Shown here one piece after another: positions 52,679 through 60,825 of a stretch of DNA of 64,000 bases. Origin of the DNA: Rugamonas aquatica (lineage in GTDB: Bacteria > Pseudomonadota > Gammaproteobacteria > Burkholderiales > Burkholderiaceae_D); contig NZ_WHUG01000011.1 of assembly GCF_009380215.1 (NCBI RefSeq), positions 124,001 through 188,000 on the forward strand. The letters are read 5' to 3'. The notes under the pieces were generated by a model. That model searched no databases and was not told the DNA's origin. It saw only the letters and a program-made list of their open reading frames with translations. The translations under genes were made by a program, and so were the position numbers. How positions within the stretch are numbered: position 1 is the stretch's first letter; each line of letters starts with the position of its first letter.

Positions 52679-54832
52679 TTACTTGAGTGCCCAGCCGTTA
52701 CGCTGATCGGCGTCCGGACCGACCTGCTTGATGGTTGGGTAGCCGTTCTTCTGGACGTAGCCGGCCGGGATCACATAGGTGTGATTCATCGGACGCACCG
52801 CGTCGAAGTGGGCATCGGCGCTGCCAGCATATTCCGGCAGGTTCAGGATGTTCGCCGCGATGAACTTCTGGCTGTACTTCGAACGGTTCATGTACGACCA
52901 GTCGTCCGCAGGGTCGGCTAGCTGGAACATGTCCTGCAAGGTGCGCACCAGCGAGATGTGGCTGTAGGCGTCGCTGTCGACCACGCCCTTCGGTGCGCCC
53001 GGCTGGTTGTTCAACACGCCGAAGATGCTGGTGCCGTGGCCCTTGTTGCCCTGCTTGTAGTTGGTGACGGCTTCCACCGACACGCTGCCGTCGGCGTTGC
53101 GCACCAGCGGGCCCAGTGCCACCGGCGTGCCGCTGGTGTTCCAGCCGCAGCACGAGTTGAAGCCACTGGTGGCCGTGCCTTCGTCGAACATCATGACGAT
53201 GGCGACGCGCTTTTGCGGGTTGTTCCACAGCGGCGAAGCCTGGATCTTCTTGATCAGATAGTCCGTGTATTTATCGCCGCGATAGATCAGCGGGCTGCCG
53301 GAGCAGTCGCTGGCTGGCTTGGTGGTGGAGCTGCCCGGCAGCGTGCCGACCAGCGTGACGCCGTGCATGTCGTCGCACTGGTCAGGTTCCAGAATGTTGA
53401 TCTGGCCAACGTCGCCGCTTTGCAGATCGTCGCCGAACTGGTCGACGTTCCAGCCTGCCGGCGCCACTGCCGCCAGCGCGGCATCCCACTGCCCGCCGCC
53501 CAGGGTGCGGTTATTCTTCAGGAATTCCGGCGAGCTGCGCACGTTCTGGAAGAACACGCTGCCATTGTGCTTGGCCGCGTACAGCGCGCCGGCCAGGCGC
53601 ACATTCAGGCCCGGCGTGCCGATGGCGCCAACCGGTTCGTTCGCCGTGTACAGATAGTCCGGTGCGGTGATGGTGGCGTCGGCAGTGCCGTCCTTGCGCC
53701 AGTCGCCGCCAGGGTTCTTGGACTCGCTGTAGACGCGCCAGCTCATGCCCTTGCTGGTCAAGGCATTGAACAGGTTGGGCCGGCTCTTGACATTGTGGTT
53801 GGTGTTGTTGTTGCAGGCGTTGACGCCCGGCGGCAGCGGCAGGTCTTCAATCGCGTTGGCGGCGGCGGTGCCGCTCGGGTAGCAGTTGAAGGCGCTGTCG
53901 TCGGTGATGCCGAAGTCGTCGCCGGCGGCGATGGCCAGGCGATTTGGCTCACTCGGATTGCCGGTGGCGTAGTAGCTGGTGAACTGGTTGCCCGCGTTCA
54001 GATAGGCGTTGATGCGCGGCGCGTAGACCGAGTTCTTGATCGACGACGTGGCCTTGTTTTCCAGGACGATCATGAACACGTGGTCGTAGCGTGGAATGCC
54101 TTCCAGGTTCATCGCGGCCTGGTGCGCTTCCTTCATCGTGATCGCAGGGCCGGTGGCGCCTGGATCCGCGGCCAGCGCGGCGGGCGATACGTCGCGGCGG
54201 TCCACCATCTTGGCGGCGTAGGCGAAGCGGTTGCTGAGGATGACGGATTCCTTCAGCAGGTCGGCGCCGGCGGCGGTCATATCGGCCAGCACGGTGTCGG
54301 ACGAAACGTTCAGGCGGATGGCCAGGTTGTTCTTGGCCGATTCAAAGCTGATGCGGTCTTCTTCCATCATCCGCACCACTTCGGTGGTCAACGGCGAGAT
54401 CGCGACCTTGGCCGGCACCAGTGGATTAATCAACGCTGCCGATACCTGATCGGCGGCGGCGCGCAGCACCATGCGCTGGCCTGCGGGGTGGCCGCCGTTG
54501 AGCGAAGTGGCCGAGACTTCGGCCACCAGTGCGCCCGGCGTGCGGGTGACCAGCAGGAAGCTGCCGTCGGCCTTGGTCAGGGTGCTGGTTTCACCGGCGT
54601 CGCAGACGCCGTTGTCGTTGGCGTCGATGCAGACCTTCACCGACTGGAACACCGAAGCCACAGTGCTCGACGCGGCGCTGGCGGCCGGCGAGTTGGCGAT
54701 GACCGGCGGCGTAAACCAGGTGCCGGAGACGACACCGCGCACGGTAACAGGCGCGGTGGCGGCATGGGCCGGCGCCGACAGCGCCAGCACGGCGCCGGCG
54801 ACGGCGCCCGAAATCAGGGTAGTTTTTAGCAT
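52679..54832 (-). CDS. Exported phosphoesterase (phospholipase C/acid phosphatase family)
   Basis: 717 residues. Signal peptide ending APAHA. An N-terminal region (about 25-215) has a calcium-loop-like IDANDNGVCDAGE as in secreted repeat proteins. The phosphoesterase domain begins near 250: YDHVFMIVLENKATS (first metal site), NAYLNAGNQFTSYYATGNPSEPN, and later VAIVMMFDEGTATSGFN with the second metal Asp and Glu, and KGHGTSIFGVLNN with the His. It should hydrolyse phosphate esters outside the cell. First gene of a run that continues with the peroxidase. Confidence 0.9.
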   Translation of the reverse strand: MLKTTLISGAVAGAVLALSAPAHAATAPVTVRGVVSGTWFTPPVIANSPAASAASSTVASVFQSVKVCIDANDNGVCDAGETSTLTKADGSFLLVTRTPGALVAEVSATSLNGGHPAGQRMVLRAAADQVSAALINPLVPAKVAISPLTTEVVRMMEEDRISFESAKNNLAIRLNVSSDTVLADMTAAGADLLKESVILSNRFAYAAKMVDRRDVSPAALAADPGATGPAITMKEAHQAAMNLEGIPRYDHVFMIVLENKATSSIKNSVYAPRINAYLNAGNQFTSYYATGNPSEPNRLAIAAGDDFGITDDSAFNCYPSGTAAANAIEDLPLPPGVNACNNNTNHNVKSRPNLFNALTSKGMSWRVYSESKNPGGDWRKDGTADATITAPDYLYTANEPVGAIGTPGLNVRLAGALYAAKHNGSVFFQNVRSSPEFLKNNRTLGGGQWDAALAAVAPAGWNVDQFGDDLQSGDVGQINILEPDQCDDMHGVTLVGTLPGSSTTKPASDCSGSPLIYRGDKYTDYLIKKIQASPLWNNPQKRVAIVMMFDEGTATSGFNSCCGWNTSGTPVALGPLVRNADGSVSVEAVTNYKQGNKGHGTSIFGVLNNQPGAPKGVVDSDAYSHISLVRTLQDMFQLADPADDWSYMNRSKYSQKFIAANILNLPEYAGSADAHFDAVRPMNHTYVIPAGYVQKNGYPTIKQVGPDADQRNGWALK

Positions 54833-54865
54833 GGATATTCTCTCGTCAATGACTGGATGGCGGAA

Positions 54866-55417
54866 TCAAGCCTGGCGGCGACGGCGGGCGATGACGCCTG
54901 CCACACCCAGGCCGGCGATCAGCATCGCGGCGCTGCTTGGTTCCGGTACTGGCGCGGCCACCAGCGACCAGCTGATGTTGTTGGTCGGCTGGTCGAACGC
55001 CGCGTCAGTGCAGTTGCCGTTGCAATTGAGGGCGTACGCCTGATTACCGATCTGCGCATCGCTGCTGGTGACGAAGAAGAAGTAGTTGCTAACGTCGTTG
55101 TAGTTCGTCTGCGGATTCGCATCGGCGAAGATGAAGTTGTTCTTGCCTGCGACAGTCGACACGACGGCGCCCGCGGCGCTGTTCCAGTTGTGCGTGGAGG
55201 CGTCCCACGATGCGCCGGTCAGTGCACCGGTAAAATCGGTGCCGTTGAAGTTGATGTGTACATTGGAGACGTTCTCCACCAGATCGCCGTTCAGATGGCC
55301 GGACAGCGAGCCGGTGATGGCCTGGCTGTCGCCGAAGGTGTAGGCGAAGGTGAAGTTTTCAGCGTGTGCAGAGGCAAACGCCGCCAGCAGGATGGCTGCG
55401 GAGCAGATTTTTTTCAT
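54866..55417 (-). CDS. PEP-CTERM sorted exported protein
   Basis: 183 residues. Signal peptide KKICSAAILLAAFASAHA, a beta-sandwich-like body (FAYTFGDSQAITGSLSGHL, NNFIFADANPQTNYND), and the C-terminal sorting signal VPEPSSAAMLIAGLGVAGV followed by ARRRRQA: PEP motif, hydrophobic helix, basic tail. An exosortase (EpsH-type), not in this window, would process it. The ATG at 55417 is chosen because it begins the signal peptide. Proteins of this kind are often linked to exopolysaccharide. Confidence 0.9.
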   Translation of the reverse strand: MKKICSAAILLAAFASAHAENFTFAYTFGDSQAITGSLSGHLNGDLVENVSNVHINFNGTDFTGALTGASWDASTHNWNSAAGAVVSTVAGKNNFIFADANPQTNYNDVSNYFFFVTSSDAQIGNQAYALNCNGNCTDAAFDQPTNNISWSLVAAPVPEPSSAAMLIAGLGVAGVIARRRRQA

Positions 55418-55447
55418 AGTGGCTACCTGGTATGAACAGCAAAGAAA

Positions 55448-55462
55448 GAAGCGCATCGCTTC
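55448..55462. repeat. Inverted repeat upstream of the PEP-CTERM gene
   Basis: GAAGCG-CAT-CGCTTC is a perfect 6-bp inverted repeat with a three-base centre, 30 bases before the PEP-CTERM start. I looked for the sigma54 element (TGGCAC-N5-TTGC) reported before many PEP-CTERM genes and did not find it in this spacer. Confidence 0.35.
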
Positions 55463-55550
55463 ATGTTTGAAACCGTCGCCGGTATGATGTGTTTTTTTTA
55501 TTACAGCGCCATGACATAACGGCAATGTCCGCTGTCTTATTTTTCACGTA

Positions 55551-56141
55551 ATGTATCAAGCACCCCACATGACACGACTGGAACAACGCCTGGCCGCCCT
55601 GGTCCGCTCCTCGGCCGAGCTGATGGCCGCGCTGTCGGCCGCGCGCAGCCTGGGTCTGGACAGCTGGTGCATAGGCGCGGGCGCGGTGCGTACGCTGGTG
55701 TGGGACTCCCTGCACGGTCACACCATCTCTACGCTGCTGGCCGACGTCGATCTGGTCTACTACGATCCGGATGCGCCGCCGCAGCGCGACGCGCAGCTGG
55801 AAGCCTGTCTGCGGACGGCGATGCCGTCGCTGGCGTGGGAGGTAACGAACCAGGCGCACGTCCACACATGGTTCATGCGCGAGTTTGGCCGCGAGGTGCC
55901 GCCGTTGCTGTCGCTGGAGGATGGCGTGGCCACGTGGCCGGAGTATGCGACCTGCGTCGGCGTATCGCTGGAAGCTGGCGACACCATCCGCGTGATCGCG
56001 CCGCATGGACTGGAAGACTTGTTTGCACTGCGCGTGCGCCACAACCCGGCCCGCGCCGACATCGACACCTACCGGCGGCGTATCGCGTCGAAGCGTTTTG
56101 CGCAGCGTTGGCCGCTGCTGGTTATCGCATCACTCCAGTAA
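55551..56141 (+). CDS. Nucleotidyltransferase-like protein (DUF925)
   Basis: 196 residues. LDSWCIGAGAVRTLVWDSLHGHT then LADVDLVYYDPDAPPQRD, where the D-V-D pair is the metal site of the NTP_transf_6 (DUF925) family; further on AWEVTNQAHVHTWF and EYATCVGVSLEAGDTIRVIAPHGLEDLFALRVRHNPAR. Substrate unknown, cytoplasmic. Starts at 55551 or 55569 are equally weak. It overlaps the next convergent gene by 12 bases at the 3' end. The similar family in plants and bacteria has no assigned reaction. Confidence 0.85.
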   Translation: MYQAPHMTRLEQRLAALVRSSAELMAALSAARSLGLDSWCIGAGAVRTLVWDSLHGHTISTLLADVDLVYYDPDAPPQRDAQLEACLRTAMPSLAWEVTNQAHVHTWFMREFGREVPPLLSLEDGVATWPEYATCVGVSLEAGDTIRVIAPHGLEDLFALRVRHNPARADIDTYRRRIASKRFAQRWPLLVIASLQ

Positions 56142-56810
56142 GGCGGCGATCGCCAGCGGCGTGCTGCTCGTGACCACCTGCCCGCTCTCGGGCAGCGCGG
56201 CGAAGCGGTAGACGAACACCCGGAAGCTGGCGACCACGTCGCCCACGAAGGCCGGTCCTTCCTTCGCCACGAGTGCGCTGACTGCGCCGCCGGCGGCATG
56301 GAACTGCACCTGCGCCGCATCGTTCTTCGGATAGGAGAACTGCACGCCGGCGCAGCTCTTGCCGCCGGCTTCACCCGAGTAGCGCAGATAGGCCAGCAGT
56401 TGATCGCAGGCGGTGCGCAGATCGGCGGCGCTGTAAACGCCGTCCGGCCGCGTGACGATCGATACCCAGGCGCCGGACTTGATCTGGCCCGCCTTGCGGT
56501 TCACAGTCAGTTCCGCGTTGTCGTCATACGCCGCCTTGGAGAACGGGAACATGGCGCGCCCCAGCGCATCGAGCGGCAGCGCCAGGTGCGTGGCCTTGCT
56601 GTTAAGCGTCAGCCGCAGGCCGTCCATGGCTACGCTTTTGTCGCGTGGCCGGATGCGGAAGTGATTCTGCAGGAACTGCTTCGGTTTGCCGTACTTCTCG
56701 AACCAGATCATCTGGCGATAGGCTTCGCGATACTCGATCCAGTCGGAGTCCTCCTGCGCGCGGGCGAACGCCGGCAGCAAGGCAAGACAGAGCAGGATGA
56801 GTCTAAGCAT
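56130..56810 (-). CDS. Exported hypothetical protein (possible DUF2987 type)
   Basis: 226 residues starting MLRLILLCLALLPAFARA, a Sec signal. The mature part has WIEYREAYRQMIWFEKYGKPKQFL, RIRPRDKSVAMDGLRLTL, LPLDALGRAMFPFSKAAYDDNAELTVNRKAGQ and AFVGDVVASFRVFVYRFAALP. The outline recalls DUF2987 periplasmic proteins, but I am not sure. It follows the MipA-like gene by five bases and is probably its operon partner. Start chosen because it begins the signal peptide. Confidence 0.7.
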   Translation of the reverse strand: MLRLILLCLALLPAFARAQEDSDWIEYREAYRQMIWFEKYGKPKQFLQNHFRIRPRDKSVAMDGLRLTLNSKATHLALPLDALGRAMFPFSKAAYDDNAELTVNRKAGQIKSGAWVSIVTRPDGVYSAADLRTACDQLLAYLRYSGEAGGKSCAGVQFSYPKNDAAQVQFHAAGGAVSALVAKEGPAFVGDVVASFRVFVYRFAALPESGQVVTSSTPLAIAALLE

Positions 56811-56815
56811 ATCGA

Positions 56816-57580
56816 TTAAAACCGGTAAGCCAGGCCGCTGGACCAGGTGATGAAATTGCGGCGCTCGACGAACGGAGCGCCCGCCGGCCCGCTGCCCAGC
56901 CGCGTGCCCGTCACCGAGCTGTTGATCAGCCATTTGCTGCTCAAGGCCCAGTTCCAGTTGACGCTGGCGTTCAACGCCATCACGCCGGCGGACGGGCGAT
57001 AGTCACGCACACCGCCGGTGGCCGTGCTCACTTCATACAGCTCACGCATCACCGGATCGCTGGCCAGCGAGGCGCCGGCCGACAGCGTGACCGTGTGATG
57101 CGGCGCCAGTTCGTGCAAGGTTTTCTGTATGCCGACATAGCTGCGGAGGCCGTGCGCGCTGGTGTCGTACATGAGGTTCGATGTCAGGCGCGTCGCGTCG
57201 CCGAGATAGTAGTTAAAAAAAATGCCCGCATCCGGCGTGCCATTGATGGCATGCGTGCCGCGCAAGCGCCAACTGTCAGCGGGGTGGCGGTTGTTGCTGG
57301 CGAAGACCTGCGGCCCATATTCGACGCCCACCTTCTCCGACACATTCATGCCCAGTACACCGTTCGCCGAGACGAACACTCCGTTACTCCACTGGACCTG
57401 AAGCAGCGGCCGCAGGATGACCGGCCGCGTCTCGCCCTCCGCGACCGCCGTCCTGGTTGTGAAGGCTACCCCCACGTACATGTCCTTGCTCCCATCGGGC
57501 ATCATCAACTCGGTGGTGTTTTCGGCCAGGACCGGGCCACATGCGGCCAACAATAAAAATAACGGGGATAGCTTGTTCAT
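56816..57580 (-). CDS. MipA/OmpV-like outer-membrane protein
   Basis: 254 residues. Signal peptide KLSPLFLLLAACGPVLA, then a beta-barrel with alternating strands and a final WSSGLAYRF ending in Phe, the usual terminal signature of outer-membrane barrels. Blocks such as YVGVAFTTRTAVAEGE, FFNYYLGDATRLTSNLMYD and VTLSAGASLASDPVMRELY fit MipA/OmpV, scaffold or porin-like proteins. Second of three genes read leftwards away from the RstAB-like pair (57588, 56816, 56130). Confidence 0.82.
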   Translation of the reverse strand: MNKLSPLFLLLAACGPVLAENTTELMMPDGSKDMYVGVAFTTRTAVAEGETRPVILRPLLQVQWSNGVFVSANGVLGMNVSEKVGVEYGPQVFASNNRHPADSWRLRGTHAINGTPDAGIFFNYYLGDATRLTSNLMYDTSAHGLRSYVGIQKTLHELAPHHTVTLSAGASLASDPVMRELYEVSTATGGVRDYRPSAGVMALNASVNWNWALSSKWLINSSVTGTRLGSGPAGAPFVERRNFITWSSGLAYRF

Positions 57581-57587
57581 GTATTCC

Positions 57588-58166
57588 TTAAAAACCGAAG
57601 CGCACGCCCAACGCGAGTCTGTTCAGTCCCACGCTAAGCCCTTCATAGTTCAATTTACCGATACGTTCCAACTCCACCTGCAGCGCCACATCCTTGCTGA
57701 CCACGTAGGACGCGCCTGCGCTCAGGTACAACCCTGTCTTGTTCATCGACTGATCCGGCGGCGCATTCTGGCCGCGGATGTCCAGCTTCAGGCTACTGCG
57801 CGCTAGGCCTGCCTTGCCGAACAACGACCAGTCATCGTTCAGCTTCCAGGTTCCTCTGGCAGCGAGGTAGGCAGCGCTGGTGCGCACCTTCAGCTGATAG
57901 CCCGGCATAATATCAAAGCTGGTCGAACCGCCGCTGCCGCGATAGCCCCCTTCCAGCGCCCAATCCGGCGACAGGTCATATCCGGCGAACACCGCAAACG
58001 GCGTCTGCTTCTGCACAGCGTTATGCTGTGTCGTCACGCCTTTCTCGGTATAGCTGACATGACCATCTTCGGACGGACTGATATTGACACCGGCGTACAG
58101 GCCATCGGCATGCGCCAGCGAGCTTGCGGTGAGGACGACCAGGGCACTGCATACAAATTTTTTCAT
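57588..58166 (-). CDS. OmpA/OmpW-like beta-barrel protein
   Basis: 192 residues. Signal peptide KFVCSALVVLTASSLAHA, then LYAGVNISPSEDG, FAVFAGYDLSPDWALEGGYRG, WKLNDDWSLFGKAGLARSSL and a terminal LALGVRFGF ending in Phe, all typical of an eight-stranded outer-membrane barrel. The start at 58166 begins the signal. It is divergent from the response regulator gene with a 194-base spacer that contains four spaced repeats, so it is the best target candidate of that regulator. MipA-like gene follows seven bases downstream. Confidence 0.85.
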   Translation of the reverse strand: MKKFVCSALVVLTASSLAHADGLYAGVNISPSEDGHVSYTEKGVTTQHNAVQKQTPFAVFAGYDLSPDWALEGGYRGSGGSTSFDIMPGYQLKVRTSAAYLAARGTWKLNDDWSLFGKAGLARSSLKLDIRGQNAPPDQSMNKTGLYLSAGASYVVSKDVALQVELERIGKLNYEGLSVGLNRLALGVRFGF

Positions 58167-58254
58167 GTTCGGATTCCGGGTTGAAGTAAGAGCCTCAATG
58201 TTAGGCATCCACCGCCAAAGAATCCGCCTCGGTCTGTCGTCGAATTGTCCGCAA

Positions 58255-58294
58255 TTTGTAGGCGCCATTTGTATAGAAAATGTACGAATGTGTA
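58255..58294. promoter_or_regulatory. Four spaced repeats between OMP gene and response regulator
   Basis: TTTGTA (58255), TTTGTA (58268), AATGTA (58279) and TGTGTA (58289) start 13, 11 and 10 bases apart, near one helical turn. OmpR-family regulators bind direct repeats with about this spacing. TATAGA at 58272-58277 could be a -10 for the regulator operon, so the repeats would overlap its promoter. Confidence 0.5.
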
Positions 58295-58360
58295 CCCGAT
58301 TGTCGAAAATGCCACTTCCACGCCGCGCTCCACTACAATACCCGACGAAATGGAGGCCCA

Positions 58361-59038
58361 ATGCAGCGTGTAATGCTGGTGGAGGACGATGCGCGGCTCG
58401 CCGCGCTGGTCAAGGAATACCTGGACGAATACGATTACGAAGTCGACGTGGTGACACGTGGCGACCGTGCGCTTGAACACTTCCGCGACACCCAGCCCGA
58501 CCTGGTGATACTCGACCTGACACTGCCCGGCGTCGACGGCCTGGTGGTGTGCCGCCAGCTGCGCCAACTAAGCGCGGTGCCGATCCTCATATTGACAGCG
58601 CGCGAGGACAGCTTCGACGAAGTCTCCGGCCTCGAACAGGGCGCCGACGATTACGTCAACAAACCGGTGCAGCCGCGCGTGCTGCTGGCACGCCTGCGCG
58701 CACTGCAACGGCGCGGCAGCGGCGTCACCAGCAGCGACATCGTCATCGGCCAATTGCGCATCTCGCGTGAGAACCGTGCCGTCTACTGGCGCGGTGAGGA
58801 AGTGGCGATGAATAGCACCGAGTTCAAGCTGTTCGTCATCCTGGCCGATGCCTCCGGCAAGGTCATGTCGCGCAACGCCATCCTGGTGAAGATGCGCGGC
58901 ATCGAATTCGACGGCCTCGATCGCAGCATCGACAACTGCATCTCGCGCCTGCGCCGCAAGTTCGGCGACAGCGGCACGGAGCGCATCAAGACCGTCTGGG
59001 GCGAAGGCTATCTGTTCAGCCCCTCGGCCTGGGAATGA
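58361..59038 (+). CDS. OmpR-family response regulator (RstA-like)
   Basis: 225 residues. Receiver domain with Glu8-Asp9-Asp10, phospho-acceptor Asp52 (VILDLTLPG), Thr in LILTARED and Lys in YVNKPVQP; then a winged-helix DNA-binding domain (FKLFVILADASGKVMSRNAIL, RSIDNCISRLRRKFGD, IKTVWGEGYLF). GGAGG at 58352 fixes the start. Sequence flavour is that of RstA. The stop overlaps the kinase start (ATGA). Probable targets are the divergent outer-membrane genes and its own operon. Confidence 0.94.
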   Translation: MQRVMLVEDDARLAALVKEYLDEYDYEVDVVTRGDRALEHFRDTQPDLVILDLTLPGVDGLVVCRQLRQLSAVPILILTAREDSFDEVSGLEQGADDYVNKPVQPRVLLARLRALQRRGSGVTSSDIVIGQLRISRENRAVYWRGEEVAMNSTEFKLFVILADASGKVMSRNAILVKMRGIEFDGLDRSIDNCISRLRRKFGDSGTERIKTVWGEGYLFSPSAWE

Positions 59039-60339
59039 ACCGTCTTTTCTGGCGCTTCGCGGCACTGGTGATGCTGGCCATCACGCTGGCCACCTGCGTG
59101 ATCTACTTCACCTTCAGCCGCCTGTTCGGCGATCCGCTGGGGGAGATCGCGCGCCGCCAGGCCGCCGGCCAGATCTTCCTGCTGGAGCAATACATCGACC
59201 GGGCGCCCGCCGATGAATGGCTGCCGCGCCTGAACAAGGTGCGCGAGGTGTCCGAGGCCACGCTGGAGCTGAAGCCATTGCGGGCGACGCTGGCGGCGCT
59301 GCCCGATTCCAAACGCGCCCAGTTGCTGCAAGGGTCCGTGGTCATTGACGTCAGCGGGAAATCCTTCTATCGCCGCGTCGACACGACCGGCGCGCGCTAC
59401 ATCGGCAGCGACGACGACGTGATCCACGCCCAGCACCTGCCCATCGATATCGGCCAGGCGCTGGGCATGGAGGCGATACGTTTCGGCGTGATCGCGCTGT
59501 TCCTGCTGGTGCCGATAGGCTGGTGGTCGCGCCGGCACTGGCGCGGCCTGATGGCGCTGTCGCGGATGGCCGACGACTTCGGCCAGGGCAACCTGGCGGC
59601 ACGCGCCACGGTGCGGCCGGCATCGAGCATCGCACCGTTGGCGGGCCGCATCAACGACATGGCCGAACGCATCGCGCTGCTGATGGAGGCGCGCAAGAAC
59701 CTGCTGCATTCGGTGTCGCACGAGCTGCGCACGCCGATCGCGCGGCTGGAGTTCGGCCTGGAGCTGCTGCGCGAACGCCATGCGGCCGACGATCCGGCGC
59801 TGCAAAAGCGCGTCGCCGCCATGGAGGTCGATGTCGATGAGCTGAAAACTCTGGTCAACGAGCTGCTGGACCTGACGCAGCTCGACCATGCACAAGCGAT
59901 GGCGCGCCAGCCGTTTGCGCTGGCGCCGCTGCTGCAAGCCTGCGCGCCGCCGGCGCAGCCGCCATCACAGCTGCATTTCAGCGCCAGCATCGCCGCCGAC
60001 CTGGGCGAGCTGCAAGGCGATGCCCGCCTGCTGGCGCGCACCGTCGACAACCTGCTGGGCAACGCCGCCAAGTACGCGGCATCGCGCATCGCGCTGTCGG
60101 CAGCGCGCAGCGGCGGCGCCGTGCACATCACGGTGGAAGACGACGGTCCCGGCATCCCAGCAGAATCACGCGAGCGCGTGTTCGAACCGTTCTACCGGCT
60201 GGCCCGCGAACAGGACTACGCAGCCAGCGGCTACGGCCTGGGTCTGGCCATCGCCGCCAAGGCTGTCCTGCTGCACGGCGGCGCCATCGCCATCGACGAC
60301 TCCCCACTCGGCGGCGCGCGCTTCACCATCACTTTGTAG
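59035..60339 (+). CDS. Sensor histidine kinase (RstB-like)
   Basis: 434 residues. Membrane segment 1 (FAALVMLAITLATCVIYFTF), a periplasmic sensor (about 30-145), segment 2 (IRFGVIALFLLVPIGWW), HAMP, HisKA with His229 (LLHSVSHELRTPIARLEFGLELL) and HATPase (NLLGNAAKYA, EDDGPGIPAE, GYGLGLAIA). It phosphorylates the regulator encoded just before. Signal unknown; RstB of enterobacteria answers to acid and Mg2+ state. The stop codon TAG is part of a TAGACA half-site that may serve the next operon. Confidence 0.94.
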   Translation: MNRLFWRFAALVMLAITLATCVIYFTFSRLFGDPLGEIARRQAAGQIFLLEQYIDRAPADEWLPRLNKVREVSEATLELKPLRATLAALPDSKRAQLLQGSVVIDVSGKSFYRRVDTTGARYIGSDDDVIHAQHLPIDIGQALGMEAIRFGVIALFLLVPIGWWSRRHWRGLMALSRMADDFGQGNLAARATVRPASSIAPLAGRINDMAERIALLMEARKNLLHSVSHELRTPIARLEFGLELLRERHAADDPALQKRVAAMEVDVDELKTLVNELLDLTQLDHAQAMARQPFALAPLLQACAPPAQPPSQLHFSASIAADLGELQGDARLLARTVDNLLGNAAKYAASRIALSAARSGGAVHITVEDDGPGIPAESRERVFEPFYRLAREQDYAASGYGLGLAIAAKAVLLHGGAIAIDDSPLGGARFTITL

Positions 60340-60428
60340 ACAACTCTGTCTATGCAATACAACGCCTGAAATCCGCGTTAAAAATTAAAGTATACATTCT
60401 TGTCTAGACAGACTAATCTACAAATACT
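60337..60428 (+). promoter_or_regulatory. Promoter and operator of the BlaI/M56 operon
   Basis: TTGTCT (60400-60405), a 17-base spacer and AATACT (60423-60428) form a fair sigma70 promoter. The palindrome TGTCTAGACA (60401-60410) lies right on its -35 box, and a second site TAGACA-ACTC-TGTCTA (60337-60352) lies 50 bases upstream. The same half-site TGTCTA occurs four times, so these are good candidate BlaI-type repressor sites. The spacer 60340-60453 holds no gene. Confidence 0.6.
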
Positions 60429-60453
60429 TTAGCAAGTTAACAAGAGAACCGCC

Positions 60454-60825
60454 ATGAGCATACCCAAACCGACCGCCGCCGAACTCGATCTGCTGCAAGC
60501 ACTGTGGCCGCTCGGATCAGCCACCGCCAAGCAGGTGCACGAAGCCATGCTGGAAGAGAAACCGGACTTGGCCTACGGCACCGTGCTGCGCCTGATGCAG
60601 ATCATGCACACCAAGGGCATCCTGATCCGCGACGAGAGCCAGCGGTCGCATGTCTACGCACCGGCGCAAGCGCAGGACGCGCTGCAAACCAATCTGCTGA
60701 AGGACTTGATGCAGAAGGCCTTCGCCGGATCGGCCAAGGCGCTGGTGCTGGCTGCGCTGCGCTCGGGCATCTCGAAAAAGGAACGGGAAGAGATCGAGAA
60801 AATTCTCAAGGATGAAAAGAAATGA
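60454..60825 (+). CDS. BlaI/MecI family repressor
   Basis: 123 residues: PTAAELDLLQALWPLGSATAKQVHEAM, then YGTVLRLMQIMHTKGILIRDESQRSHVYAPA, the winged helix of BlaI, and a dimerisation tail with QKAFAGSAKALVLAAL and SKKEREEIEKILK. In Gram-positive bacteria such repressors are cleaved after BlaR1 signalling. Here the next gene is an M56 peptidase in ATGA overlap, so a similar logic is likely. GAGA-type ribosome site before the ATG is weak. Confidence 0.92.
   Translation: MSIPKPTAAELDLLQALWPLGSATAKQVHEAMLEEKPDLAYGTVLRLMQIMHTKGILIRDESQRSHVYAPAQAQDALQTNLLKDLMQKAFAGSAKALVLAALRSGISKKEREEIEKILKDEKK

Noticed and set aside
55418..55550. Possible sigma54 promoter before the PEP-CTERM gene.
   Set aside because: The TGGCAC-N5-TTGC pattern is not present; only a short inverted repeat was found.
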